64,000 nt of DNA from Synergistaceae bacterium (GTDB lineage Bacteria; Synergistota; Synergistia; Synergistales; Aminithiophilaceae). Location: NCBI GenBank assembly GCA_016756725.1, contig JAESII010000004.1, positions 1 through 64,000 on the forward strand, given 5' to 3'. Below, piece after piece: positions 8,461 through 17,295 of this stretch. The position numbers were made by a program, and so were the translations under genes. Numbering within the stretch: position 1 is the first letter of the stretch; every line of letters starts with the position of its first letter. A model generated the notes under the pieces. That model was not told the DNA's origin, did not search any database, and saw only the letters and a program-made list of their open reading frames with translations.

Positions 8461-9066
8461 CAGCTTCAGCACGGCAGGAGCGGAGACGACCTTCCCTTCG
8501 AAGAGCAGGTTGCCCTCCACCGCCTCAAGCCTTTCAAGCAGTTCACCCGCTTTCGTGACGTTCCCTTCGGCCAGGGCAAGCCTCGCCCTGGCCAACTTCA
8601 TGACCCATTCCCCGGAAGGGCTGACATAGCGGCTGCCGTTGTCCCCTCCCCAGGTGAAGGCTTGTTCCCCGTAGGGACCGAAAAGGGCCGAGACCTGCTC
8701 TACAGATTCCCGATCCGATTCGAGGACGGCCCGGTCAAGGCCCCTCAGAAAGGCGACGTTTCTCCAGGGCAGCCCCTGGCCATCGGTCTCTCCGCCATAG
8801 TCACCCATCAGACGGACATAGCCCTCGATGGCCCGGGCTCCATGGCCGGCAGCCTCGAAACTGCGGGAGGCCCAGTAGGTGTAGTAGGCGGCCATGGAGC
8901 CGGAACAGTCCGACAGGGCCAGTTCGGCGTAGAGTCCGGCCGCTGGCTCGTAGACGCCCTGGTTGTACAGTTCCCTCGCGACGCGAGGGGCCGAGACGTC
9001 TCAAGCCGCCTCGGCCCTGATTGACACAGTCAGAAGGAGCACCGCAAGAAGGATCGTCTTCTTCAC
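8428..9066 (-). pseudogene. Exported protein gene interrupted by an in-frame TGA just after its signal peptide
   Basis: Reading from GTG 9066 (GGAGG nine bases upstream) gives a signal peptide (VKKTILLAVLLTVSIRAEAA), then a TGA at 9003-9001, and then the same frame continues for 190 codons (DVSAPRVARELYNQG...) to a TAG at 8430. Downstream of the stop the protein looks soluble and helical, with TPR-like spacing (YNQGVYEPAAGLYAELALS, ARALAEGNVTKAGELLERLEAVEG). No family recognised. The frame is otherwise intact, so this is either a recent nonsense mutation (TGG to TGA would do it), a sequencing error, or a recoded UGA. Without readthrough, only a short internal start near ATG 8895 could be made. 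It overlaps the end of thiT. Confidence 0.65.
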
Positions 9067-9139
9067 TGCCTTCAGCCTCCCTTTCGTCATCTGCCCCCAT
9101 CATACCCCAGGGGGCATACGAAGAAAAGAGAGGAAGGGC

Positions 9140-9871
9140 CTAAAGGTCCTGCTCGGCCACGTCCTCGCCGTCACGGGAGAGCCAGTTGGCCCAGTCGAAG
9201 CGAAGGAAGCCGCTGACGAGATAGATCGAGATCGACGCCAAGGGCGCGGCGTTCTTGAGGAAGGCGATGAAAGTCAGGATGAGGCCGAGGAGGAATAGCG
9301 ACTTGTGACGATTGACATTGCCCTTGCGGAGACCCTTGAGATTGCCGTAGGGAACGTTGGAGACCATGAGAAGGCCCATGAAGAGGGCAATGACAGCGGC
9401 GACGGCGGGGGGAAGTTTCCAGCCGGCCATGACGAGGGAGGCGAGGAAAAGCCCGGCGGCGGGGATGGGAAAACCCTGAAAGGCACTGCCTTCGGCGTGC
9501 TGGACGTTGAAACGGGCCAGCCTCAGGGCGCCGCAGAGGGCGAAGAAGGCCGCCACGAGAGCCCCGGTGACCCCCAGCCAGTCCCGCAGGTAGGAGGAAT
9601 AGAAGATCAGCGCCGGCGCCACGCCGAAGCTGACCACGTCGGCCAGGCTGTCAAGCTCGACGCCGAAGGCACTGCTCCCTCCGATGCTCCTTGCGACCTT
9701 GCCGTCCATGAAGTCGAAGAAGACGGCCATGAAGACGAGCCAGGCGGCAAAACCGGGCTTGCCGTGCAGTACCAAAACCAGGGCCAGCATGCCGCAGAGG
9801 ATATTGCCGCTGGTAATCATGTTGGGGAGGATCTGCCTGAAGGTCAGGGAGGTCCGGCGCTTCCCTTTCAT
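9140..9871 (-). CDS. pssA: CDP-diacylglycerol--serine O-phosphatidyltransferase
   Basis: A 243-residue membrane enzyme that joins CDP-diacylglycerol and serine to form phosphatidylserine. The complete CDP-alcohol phosphotransferase motif is at Asp56-Gly57-x2-Ala60-Arg61-x8-Gly70-x3-Asp74-x3-Asp78. Six to eight hydrophobic helices follow. Length and N-terminus (RQILPNMITSGNILCG) match the Bacillus-type PssA. ATG 9871 overlaps the TGA of psd by four bases, so it is translationally coupled. A longer reading to 10033 would overlap psd fully and is rejected. Confidence 0.95.
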   Translation of the reverse strand: MKGKRRTSLTFRQILPNMITSGNILCGMLALVLVLHGKPGFAAWLVFMAVFFDFMDGKVARSIGGSSAFGVELDSLADVVSFGVAPALIFYSSYLRDWLGVTGALVAAFFALCGALRLARFNVQHAEGSAFQGFPIPAAGLFLASLVMAGWKLPPAVAAVIALFMGLLMVSNVPYGNLKGLRKGNVNRHKSLFLLGLILTFIAFLKNAAPLASISIYLVSGFLRFDWANWLSRDGEDVAEQDL

Positions 9872-10500
9872 CTCTTCACCACTCCGATCACGGTCTCCCC
9901 CGCCTTGACTCTCTGACCGACGACGACAGAGGGAGCAAGGTTCGGGGGCAGGTAGACGTCGACTTTCGAGCCGAGCTTGATCATACCGTAGCGACGGCCT
10001 CGTTCCAAGAAGTCGCCTCGGCGGACACGGCACACGATGCGACGGGCCAGGAAACCGGCGACCTGGACGAGAAGGAGCCGCCCCTGATCGGTCTCGAGGC
10101 CGACACAGAAACGCTCGTTCTCCTCCGACGCCTTCTCGTTGAAGGCCATCAGTTTTTTGCCGGGCACGTACTCGAGGAAATCGACGGTTCCCGCCGCCGG
10201 CGTCCGGTTCACATGGACGTCGAGAGGCGACATGAAGATGCCGATCTTCACGGTTCTGCCCACATAGGGATGGCTGGCCTCGAGCACTTCGACGACCTTG
10301 CCGTCGGCGGGACTCACCCAGAGAGTCTCCCCCTGGGGCGGCTTCCTCTCGGGATCACGGTAGAACCAGAGGAAGAGGGCCGTGACGCCGGCCCCGACGA
10401 GGCCGAGCGGAGGAAAAAGGAGCGCAGAAGCCACTGTCGCCACGGCGGCGACGGCGACGCTCCTTCTGCCTTCGGCGGCGATGAGGGGCACTGTCGTCAC
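9868..10500 (-). CDS. psd: Phosphatidylserine decarboxylase (pyruvoyl-dependent)
   Basis: A 210-residue proenzyme that decarboxylates phosphatidylserine to phosphatidylethanolamine. The self-cleavage site LGS is at residues 176-178 (IKLGSKVD); Ser178 would become the pyruvoyl group. Other conserved parts are WVSPADGKV (61-69), [11 protein letters not shown] (89-99) and the [10 protein letters not shown] segment. Hydrophobic residues 14-46 make one or two membrane-associating helices. Size is that of the short (archaeal/Firmicutes-like) Psd type. GTG 10500 overlaps the gyrA stop by four bases; pssA follows with a four-base overlap, so the two phospholipid genes form one unit. Confidence 0.95.
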   Translation of the reverse strand: MTTVPLIAAEGRRSVAVAAVATVASALLFPPLGLVGAGVTALFLWFYRDPERKPPQGETLWVSPADGKVVEVLEASHPYVGRTVKIGIFMSPLDVHVNRTPAAGTVDFLEYVPGKKLMAFNEKASEENERFCVGLETDQGRLLLVQVAGFLARRIVCRVRRGDFLERGRRYGMIKLGSKVDVYLPPNLAPSVVVGQRVKAGETVIGVVKR

Positions 10501-12944
10501 TCCACCTTCGGGTCGCAGCGGAAGACGCTGACGTCGGCCACGGCGTCATCTTCGTCAAGGCGGACGAGGATGGAGCCCCGGGCGATGCGACTCAGGCTGG
10601 GGATGTCATCGACGGAGAAGCGGATAACCCGCCCCCGGCTGGAGACGACGAGCACTTCATCGCCCTCGCGGACGCCCCAGCTCCCGACAAGGAGGCCGGT
10701 CCGGTCGCCGAGGTTCATGACCTTCACGCCCCCTCCGCCCCGATGATGGTTCGAGAACTGATCGTAAGCGGTCTTCTTCCCCAGCCCCAACTCGGAAATG
10801 CAGAGCATCTGCTTTCCTTCACGGACCACGTCACAGCCGACGACGCGATCTCCTTCAGCGAGGCGGATGGCCCGCACCCCGCGGGCCTGGCGGCCCAGGG
10901 GGCGAAATTCCTCTTCGCTGACGCGCAGGGCCTGTCCGTGGGCGGTGGTGATGATGATGTCATCGTCACCGGAAGTGAGATGGACCCGGGCGATTTCATC
11001 GCCTTCGGCCAGCCCCAGGATCCGTCGTCCCGCTCGGGTGAGGTTGGCCAGTTCGTCGACGGCGATCCGCTTGGCGATACCCTGAACAGTGAGGAAGTAG
11101 ACAAAACGGGCGCCGTCAAGGTGGCTGTCTCTGAGGGCGACGACGCGCTCGCCGTCCTCGAGGGGGATGAAGCCGCTCACATGCTTGCCCTTGCCCGTCT
11201 TCGGCTCGGGGATGACATAGCCCTTGAGTGCGAAGACCCGTCCCCGCGTCGTGAAGAGAAAAAGGTCGCGGTGAGTCGTCGTCACCGAGACGAGGCTGAC
11301 CTCGTCTTCGCCCTTGGGCTGGACGCCCTTGACGCCTTTCCCGCCCTTGAGCTGGCAGCGGTAGTCCTGAAGCTGCATCCTCCGCAGGAAGTTGTCCCGA
11401 GAGAGGGCGACGACGATCTCCGACTCGGGAATGAGATCCTCCTCGGAGGCCTCCTCCACCTCGTCGGCGATGTGGGTTCTCCGGGCGTCGCCGAAGCGCT
11501 TTTTGATCTCTTCCAGCTCGTCACGGACGACGCCGTCGAGGACGGCGCTGTGGGCGAGGATCGAGCGGTACCGTTCGATATCGGCCAGGAGGGAGGCCAG
11601 CTCCTCTTCGAGCTTGCGCCGCTCCAGGCCGGTGAGACGCTGAAGCCTCATGTCCAGGATCGCCTGGGCCTGGGCTCCGCTGAAGGCCAGATCCTCGACG
11701 AGCCCCCTGCGGGCTTCGTTGACATCCGACGACCCTCGGATGAGGGCGATGACGCGGTCGATGACGTCGAGGGCCTTGACGAGTCCTTCGACAATGTGGG
11801 CCCGCTCTTCGGCCTTGCGGAGCCGGAACTCGGTCCGCCTGCGGACGACGGTGCGTCGGTGGTCGAGAAAGATCTTGAGCATCTCCGGCAGAGAGAGCAC
11901 GCGGGGCTGGTTGTCGACGAGGGCCAGGTTGATGACGCCGAAGGTCGATTGGAGCTGGCTTCTGCGGTAGAGCTGACGGAGCGTCACCTCAGGATCGGCG
12001 TCACGGGAGATCTCGAGGACGATCCTGAGCCCTTTCCGGTCCGACTCGTCGCGGATGTCGGTGACGCCGTTGATCGTCTTGTTCTGAACACCTTTGACGA
12101 TGGTCTCGATGAGGTTCGTCTTGTTGACCATGTAGGGGATCTCGGTGATGATGACCCGCCCCTTGCCTCGCCGGCCGTCTTCGACGGAGGCCTTGCCGCG
12201 GACGACGATCCGCCCCCGTCCGGTTCGGTAGGCGTCGACGATGCCATCGCGGCCGAGGATGACGCCCCCCGTGGGGAAATCGGGACCGGGCATCACGGCG
12301 AGAAGCTCGCCCAGCTCGGTCTGTTCGTTTTCCAGGAGGAGACCGAGGGCGTCGATGACCTCACCCAGGTTGTGGGGAGGGATGTTCGTCGCCATTCCGA
12401 CAGCGATGCCCGAGCTCCCGTTGACAAGAAGGTTCGGGATCAGCGACGGCAGCACGCGGGGCTCGTTGAGCGACTCATCGAAATTGGGGCTCCAGTCGAC
12501 GGTCTCTTCGTCGATGTTGGTGAGCATCTCCTCGCCGATCGAGGCCAGCCGGGCCTCGGTGTAACGCATGGCGGCGGGAGGATCGCCGTCGATGGAGCCG
12601 AAGTTGCCTTGGCCGTCGACGAGGGGATAGCGCATGCTGAAATCCTGGGCCAGACGGGCCATGGTGTCGTAGATGGCACTGTCTCCATGGGGGTGATATT
12701 TGCCCATCGTCTCGCCGACGACGCGGGCCGACTTCTTGTAGGCCTGGTTGTGGCGCAACCCCAGCTCGAGCATGGCATAGAGCACCCGGCGCTGAACGGG
12801 CTTGAGCCCGTCCCGCGCGTCAGGCAACGCCCGCCCCACGATGACGCTCATGGCGTAATCGAGGTAGCTGTGCTTGATCTCCTCCTCCAGAGAGAGGGGA
12901 AGGATCGTTCCGAAATCGAGTCGTTCTCCGCTATCCTTGGTCAT
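10497..12944 (-). CDS. gyrA: DNA gyrase subunit A
   Basis: An 815-residue type IIA topoisomerase subunit that breaks and rejoins DNA while GyrB supplies ATP. The catalytic Tyr is at about residue 128 (RYTEARLA); the quinolone-determining region reads [12 protein letters not shown] with Ser89 and Asp93, the drug-sensitive residues. The C-terminal beta-pinwheel contains a GyrA box of the form QLKGGKG, slightly off the usual QRRGGKG but enough to favour gyrase over topoisomerase IV. I chose ATG 12944; the TTG at 12956 abuts its AGGAGG site. gyrB is about 42 kb away in this window. psd and pssA follow with overlapping stops and starts. Confidence 0.96.
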   Translation of the reverse strand: MTKDSGERLDFGTILPLSLEEEIKHSYLDYAMSVIVGRALPDARDGLKPVQRRVLYAMLELGLRHNQAYKKSARVVGETMGKYHPHGDSAIYDTMARLAQDFSMRYPLVDGQGNFGSIDGDPPAAMRYTEARLASIGEEMLTNIDEETVDWSPNFDESLNEPRVLPSLIPNLLVNGSSGIAVGMATNIPPHNLGEVIDALGLLLENEQTELGELLAVMPGPDFPTGGVILGRDGIVDAYRTGRGRIVVRGKASVEDGRRGKGRVIITEIPYMVNKTNLIETIVKGVQNKTINGVTDIRDESDRKGLRIVLEISRDADPEVTLRQLYRRSQLQSTFGVINLALVDNQPRVLSLPEMLKIFLDHRRTVVRRRTEFRLRKAEERAHIVEGLVKALDVIDRVIALIRGSSDVNEARRGLVEDLAFSGAQAQAILDMRLQRLTGLERRKLEEELASLLADIERYRSILAHSAVLDGVVRDELEEIKKRFGDARRTHIADEVEEASEEDLIPESEIVVALSRDNFLRRMQLQDYRCQLKGGKGVKGVQPKGEDEVSLVSVTTTHRDLFLFTTRGRVFALKGYVIPEPKTGKGKHVSGFIPLEDGERVVALRDSHLDGARFVYFLTVQGIAKRIAVDELANLTRAGRRILGLAEGDEIARVHLTSGDDDIIITTAHGQALRVSEEEFRPLGRQARGVRAIRLAEGDRVVGCDVVREGKQMLCISELGLGKKTAYDQFSNHHRGGGGVKVMNLGDRTGLLVGSWGVREGDEVLVVSSRGRVIRFSVDDIPSLSRIARGSILVRLDEDDAVADVSVFRCDPKVE

Positions 12945-12972
12945 CTGAAAGGGCAACCTCCTGGCGGCTCAG

Positions 12973-12997
12973 AAAAAAGCGGCCCCTATAGGCCGCC
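12973..12997 (-). terminator. Intrinsic terminator after the DUF364 gene
   Basis: On the minus strand GCGGCC (12991-12996 complement) and GGCCGC pair around a short loop and are followed by TTTTTT (12973-12978). It separates the serine dehydratase/DUF364 unit from gyrA. Confidence 0.75.
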
Positions 12998-13027
12998 GGA
13001 GCCTCAACCCTTATTCTACCACGTTCC

Positions 13028-13738
13028 CTAGAGGGGGATGTGGAGCCGTTCCATCGAGACCTCGAGCTGAGCCAGACCGCAACCGCGCATGAGCAGACGG
13101 CTCAGCCGATCCTGATCGATGACGCGGCGCCCCATGAGCCAGGACACGGGCGTCCCCTCGAAGAGATCGGCCCTGAGGGGACAGCTGGGGCCGGCGATCC
13201 AGACATTCCGGGCCCGCTCAAAGACGATCTTCCAGGCGCCGTTCACAAGGGACGACGACGCCAGGAGCACCAGGTCGGCCTCGGCCAGGGACCGGGCCGC
13301 CATGTCGAGGGGGAGACTGTTCTTGTCGCGCTCGTCGAAGATTCGCAGGCGATGACCCTGGAGGCGAAGCTCCCGGGCCAGCCCGCCCACGTTGCCCACG
13401 GCGACGATGTCCGACTTCTCCTTCAAGGGGGGCGTTTCCGTCGCCCCTGAAGCGCTCTCGCGCTGAAGAAGGGCATTGGCCGTGGCAAGGGCGACGGCCC
13501 GGTCCCCGAGGTGGGGCGAGCGGGCCAGACGGAGAAGCTCCCCCGCCTCGAGAGGCAGGTGAAGGAGCAGGGGCGAGGACCACTCCGCGTCGTCGCTTCG
13601 GGCCGGGAAAGTATCGGCCATTCCCACGTCCCGGCTTCCCAGGAAGACGGCAGTGTAGTGGATTCCGCGGACGACTTCGACGGCGATCGTGTCACCCGCC
13701 GCGGCCTGGGCGGCAAGCCAAAGCTTCTCTTCGAACAT
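13028..13738 (-). CDS. DUF4213/DUF364-like protein (putative Rossmann-fold metal-chelation domain)
   Basis: A 236-residue cytoplasmic protein. The C-terminal half has the DUF364 pattern: VAVGNVGGLARELRLQG (first strand and helix), ADLVLLASSSLVNGAWKIVFE (the TT/SS-LVNGT-like motif), a GPSCPL-type turn and a Gly-rich end near MRGCGL. The N-terminal half resembles the DUF4213 module (GIHYTAVFLGSRDVGMADTF). Members often sit near metal or molybdenum genes and have been proposed to bind heavy metals; here the neighbours are serine dehydratase genes, which gives no such hint. I chose ATG 13738 with GGAGG 11 bases upstream. Assignment rests on remembered family features and is moderate. Confidence 0.6.
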   Translation of the reverse strand: MFEEKLWLAAQAAAGDTIAVEVVRGIHYTAVFLGSRDVGMADTFPARSDDAEWSSPLLLHLPLEAGELLRLARSPHLGDRAVALATANALLQRESASGATETPPLKEKSDIVAVGNVGGLARELRLQGHRLRIFDERDKNSLPLDMAARSLAEADLVLLASSSLVNGAWKIVFERARNVWIAGPSCPLRADLFEGTPVSWLMGRRVIDQDRLSRLLMRGCGLAQLEVSMERLHIPL

Positions 13739-13796
13739 GGGCGGTGGAGCCTCCTTTTTTTCTGTCCTCTCCCTTCCGGGTCTTCCCGAATCTGAC

Positions 13797-14678
13797 CTAA
13801 TCCTCTTCAAGGTCGGGAGCCTCTTCGGCCAGCGTCTTCCTTAAGGAGCGGCCCGTCGGCGTCGCGGCCAGCCCTCCCCGGGCCGTCTCGCGGAAGGCCT
13901 CGGGCAGAGCCCTGCCCACTGCCGCCATGGCGTCGACGACCTCATCAGGTGGGATGACGGAACGGATTCCCGCCAGGGCCATGTCCGCCGCGGCCACGGC
14001 AAGGCCTGAGATGAGGCCGTTTCTCTTGATGCAGGGCACCTCGACGAGGCCGGCGACGGGATCGCAGATCAGGCCCAGCACAGATTTGAGGAGCAGCGCC
14101 GCCCCATGGGCGACGGCTTCGGCCGTCCCGCCGCGCAGAAAGACGAGGGCACCGGCTCCCATGGCCCCGGCAGCGCCGCACTCGGCCTGACAGCCCCCTT
14201 CGGCTCCGGCGAGAGTGGCTCGGCGGGCGATGACCTCGCCGACGCCTCCGGAGACGATGAGCGCTCCCAGAAGCTGGTCCCTTTCGGCGCCGAAAATCTC
14301 CCGGTAAGCGAAAAGAAGTCCCGGAAGGATGCCGCAGCTTCCCGCCGTCGGAGCGGCCACGATGCGCCCCATGGCGGCATTGTAGGTCGCCACGGCCAGC
14401 GCGATCTGGCAAGCCCGCAGGGGGAAAGGCCCCGAGAGGGAACGGCTTTGCGAAACATAACGCCCCAGAAGGATTCCGTCGTGACCGACGAACCGGCCGG
14501 ACCGCCGGTACTCCTCGGCCTCGACGATGGACCGTTCCATGGCATCCAGCCTCGTTCCCATCGCCTCCCGGAGTCGTCGGGCGTCAGTCCCCTCTTTCTC
14601 CTCCTCCCAGCGGAGGAGCGCCTCGTCGAGAGAAAGTCCCCCCGAGGCCCGGCTGATCATTCCGGCAAAGGATCTCAC
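13797..14678 (-). CDS. sdaAA: L-serine dehydratase, iron-sulfur-dependent, alpha subunit
   Basis: A 293-residue catalytic subunit that converts L-serine to pyruvate and ammonia with an oxygen-labile [4Fe-4S] cluster. Candidate cluster cysteines are in GSCGILPG, GGCQAECG, LICDPVAG and VPCIKRN, the family signature. The two-gene arrangement is that of Bacillus and anaerobes, rather than the fused E. coli SdaA. It begins at GTG 14678, which overlaps the beta-subunit stop (GTGA) and has GGAGGTGATC upstream. Role: serine catabolism for energy, and supply of pyruvate. Confidence 0.96.
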   Translation of the reverse strand: MRSFAGMISRASGGLSLDEALLRWEEEKEGTDARRLREAMGTRLDAMERSIVEAEEYRRSGRFVGHDGILLGRYVSQSRSLSGPFPLRACQIALAVATYNAAMGRIVAAPTAGSCGILPGLLFAYREIFGAERDQLLGALIVSGGVGEVIARRATLAGAEGGCQAECGAAGAMGAGALVFLRGGTAEAVAHGAALLLKSVLGLICDPVAGLVEVPCIKRNGLISGLAVAAADMALAGIRSVIPPDEVVDAMAAVGRALPEAFRETARGGLAATPTGRSLRKTLAEEAPDLEED

Positions 14679-15349
14679 GGGAGATCACCTCCTGCTGCGG
14701 GGATGAGAAAGATCCTCTCCAGGGCGGGATGGGCTCCGGCGAGTGATTCGACGATGGGGCCGTCGATCGGCTCATCGAGCTCGATCACCATGGCCGCCCC
14801 TTCTCCCCGTCCTCCCCGGTGAAGACTCATGGCGGCGATGTTGACGCCGAGCCGGGCCAGTTGCCCCGCCACGGCGGCGACGACGCCAGGCTGATCGCGG
14901 TGGAAGGTGACGAGACTCGCCAGCTCGCCCGAGAGGTTGAGCCTGAAGCCGTCGATGGCCTCGATCCGGACCGCCCCGCCGCCGACGGAAGCGCCGACGA
15001 CCTCCATCTCACGGCCGGGCCTGGCGAAGCAAAACCGCACCGAGTTGGGATGGGCCCCGTCGACGTCTTCAGCGTGAAAGTGCAGCCTCAGCCCCCGCGA
15101 CCGGGCCTCCTCGAGGGCCTCGGGGATCCGGGGATCGTCAGGCCTGAACCCCAGAAGCCCTGCAGCGAGGGCCCGGTCCGTCCCGTGCCCCCAGTAGGTG
15201 GCGGCGAAACTGCCGCGGAGGAAGAGATGGACCTCTTCCGGCGCATCACCCCAGCACTGCCGGGCGAGCCATCCAAGCCGGGCAGCCCCGGCCGTATGGC
15301 TCGACGACGGGCCGACCATGACGGGCCCGATCACACTCAGAAGCGACAT
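14675..15349 (-). CDS. sdaAB: L-serine dehydratase, iron-sulfur-dependent, beta subunit (with ACT domain)
   Basis: A 224-residue subunit with the N-terminal SDH-beta fold (SVIGPVMVGPSSSHTAGA at 5-22, a family hallmark) and a C-terminal ACT domain (about 146-224, VTFHRDQPGVVAAVAGQLA), the likely serine-sensing regulatory site. ATG 15349 has GGAGGG upstream. It is first in the sdaAB-sdaAA pair with a four-base overlap, and diverges from the four-repeat exported protein gene across 108 bases rich in A/T. Confidence 0.95.
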   Translation of the reverse strand: MSLLSVIGPVMVGPSSSHTAGAARLGWLARQCWGDAPEEVHLFLRGSFAATYWGHGTDRALAAGLLGFRPDDPRIPEALEEARSRGLRLHFHAEDVDGAHPNSVRFCFARPGREMEVVGASVGGGAVRIEAIDGFRLNLSGELASLVTFHRDQPGVVAAVAGQLARLGVNIAAMSLHRGGRGEGAAMVIELDEPIDGPIVESLAGAHPALERIFLIPAAGGDLP

Positions 15350-15457
15350 GACGATCCCTCCGTTCGATCAGCAAAGAGCCCTTCGATCTCTAATAATGCT
15401 ATAATATCATGGTTAAATCAAAGGACAGGATCGGCTGTCCACTAAGGGGGGGGGAAA

Positions 15458-17209
15458 ATGGCAAGACGCTTCTGGAGCCTGCTGTTCATAGGGCTCACGG
15501 CAGCCGCCCTTCTCGGCCCGGCACTGCCGGCCCAGGCGGCCATGGGAACGGTCAGCAGCTTCACCTTCCGCGGCCTCGAAGAGGATCTGACCTCTCCGGC
15601 GGGGGTTTTCGAGACCGACGGAATCGGCGACGGCCGGTTTTCCGTCGTCCTTACCGGCATCGGCGCCATCACGGGACTGACCCTCTCCAACGCCGACGCG
15701 AAACTGGAATGGTTTGCCTCATCCGGCGCAGGAGCCCGGGGCATGCGCGTCCGTGACAACGGCGGCAACGACATCGTCGAAGCCGGAGGGAGCCTGCCTC
15801 TGCTTCCCATCCTGGGAAGCCTCGCCTTGGACCTGGCCATCCCCGGGAAAGAGGGAAGCCTGCCGATCCCCCAAGGCGAGTACGAGATTGCCGTCCGCTT
15901 CATCGACGGCAGCGAAAGCCGGGCCAGAACGACAGTGAACTACAGGGCCAAAAAGACGGAGGAGAGCCGGAGGGCCATCACCGAAGCGCTTCTCCTCTCT
16001 TCCGGCGAGGCTCGCGGCAACTACGTGGGCCCCTCCGAGGAACTCCGCTCGGCCGGATCAGCCGACCGCGCCATCTCTCTCAAGCTCTCGGGGTCGGGCA
16101 GGATCCGGTCCATTCAGGTCCTGAGCGTGAGAGGCCGCTTCTCCGCCTGGGACACGACACCCGGCAACGGGCGGTGGCTGGTGGCCGTCGAAGACAACGG
16201 CCGGATCGTCAATGACCCGAACGGAACGGTCGACATCACCTTCAAAGAGGGCTTCTCGGGCCGGCTCTGGATCGAAGACAACGGGGCCATCGCCGCCGGT
16301 GACACGACTTTCAAGATCGTCGTCGAGTTCAGCGACGGGAAGAAACGGGAAAGCCCCGTCACCCTTTCCACGGGCGACCGCGCCGGAGGGGGCCTGGTCC
16401 GGAACTTTGCCTTCCAGGGACAGTCCGAGCAGGACCTCGTCGGCGACGGGGAGCGTCCCGGCTCCGACGGGAGGAGAGACTGGCGATTCCGCCTCGACCT
16501 CTCCGCCCGGGGAACCCTCATCGCCGCCACCCTTTCCCTCGGCCAATCCCTCCATCAGTGGGACACGCTGGCCGCAAACGACATCCCCCTCCTGGCCGTG
16601 ACAGATGGGGAAGGTTATCTCCTGAACCGTCCTGACGGCACGATCCGCGTCCCTCTCTACGGGGAGACGACACTCTTTCTCCTCGCCTCGGCCCCTTCGG
16701 GCGTCTTCAACGCCCGAGGCGGCCCCGAGCCGTCGCTGCGTCTCGTCTTCGACGATGGAAGGATCATCGAGACCACCGGAACCGTCCGCGAAAGACCGTC
16801 GGCCCCAGGGCCGACGGTGACGGCCCGTACCGTCGACCTGCCGGGGAGGGACATGACGACCTCTTCGGAAATCCTCGTCGGAGACGGCCGCCCCGACCAG
16901 GCCGTACGGCTCGCCTTCGCGGGCCTCCCGAAGGGTTCCCGCCTGATCGAGCTTTCCCTCAAACCGCGGGGAACGGGCCACGGCTGGGACACCATCCCGG
17001 GAAGCGGCCACTGGGCCCTGGCCGTCACCGACCGGGAGGGCAACATCCTCAACGGAACGGACGGCTCCCTCTCCCTGTCTGTCGGAACCGAAGAGACCCT
17101 GATTCTCTGGCTCACCGACGACGGAGCCCTGGCGAACCGGGGGCGTCCCTTCCTGTTGCGGGCCCTCTTCGCCGACGGGACAGCCCTGGAGGCGCAACTT
17201 CAGCGCTGA
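15458..17209 (+). CDS. Exported protein with four tandem ~130-residue repeats, unknown function
   Basis: A 583-residue protein with a clear signal peptide (about 1-28, ending ALPAQA). I do not recognise a family. The mature part is four diverged copies of one beta-rich unit, roughly 29-165, 175-305, 310-443 and 452-583. Shared landmarks are a short strand beginning the unit, a Trp-Asp-Thr triplet (AWDTTPGNG, QWDTLAAND, GWDTIPGSG), then WLVAVEDNG / LLAVTDGEG / ALAVTDREG, then a N-x-x-DGT turn and a closing strand F.DG followed by a short linker. The first copy is most diverged and lacks the WDT triplet. No transmembrane or anchor signal follows, so it is probably periplasmic or surface-associated. 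Start ATG has a run of G (AAGGGGGGGGG) as ribosome site. Confidence 0.85.
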   Translation: MARRFWSLLFIGLTAAALLGPALPAQAAMGTVSSFTFRGLEEDLTSPAGVFETDGIGDGRFSVVLTGIGAITGLTLSNADAKLEWFASSGAGARGMRVRDNGGNDIVEAGGSLPLLPILGSLALDLAIPGKEGSLPIPQGEYEIAVRFIDGSESRARTTVNYRAKKTEESRRAITEALLLSSGEARGNYVGPSEELRSAGSADRAISLKLSGSGRIRSIQVLSVRGRFSAWDTTPGNGRWLVAVEDNGRIVNDPNGTVDITFKEGFSGRLWIEDNGAIAAGDTTFKIVVEFSDGKKRESPVTLSTGDRAGGGLVRNFAFQGQSEQDLVGDGERPGSDGRRDWRFRLDLSARGTLIAATLSLGQSLHQWDTLAANDIPLLAVTDGEGYLLNRPDGTIRVPLYGETTLFLLASAPSGVFNARGGPEPSLRLVFDDGRIIETTGTVRERPSAPGPTVTARTVDLPGRDMTTSSEILVGDGRPDQAVRLAFAGLPKGSRLIELSLKPRGTGHGWDTIPGSGHWALAVTDREGNILNGTDGSLSLSVGTEETLILWLTDDGALANRGRPFLLRALFADGTALEAQLQR

Positions 17210-17235
17210 CCCCGGCTCCACCTGAAGACGGAAGG

Positions 17236-17295
17236 GGCACGGAAGAGTTGGGGGAAGGCCTCTAGTCGGAGGCCTTCCCCCAACTCTTCCGTGCC
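17236..17295. repeat. Perfect 26-bp inverted repeat between convergent genes
   Basis: Arms 17236-17261 and 17270-17295 match perfectly around an 8-base centre. The right arm includes the last eight sense codons of the polymerase gene, whose TAG is in the loop. No U-tract follows on either side. It probably ends both convergent transcripts, but is far longer than a typical terminator. Confidence 0.85.

Noticed and set aside
9871-10033. N-terminal extension of pssA
   Set aside because: It would overlap psd fully; the ATG at 9871 is coupled to the psd stop by four bases and matches the family N-terminus.
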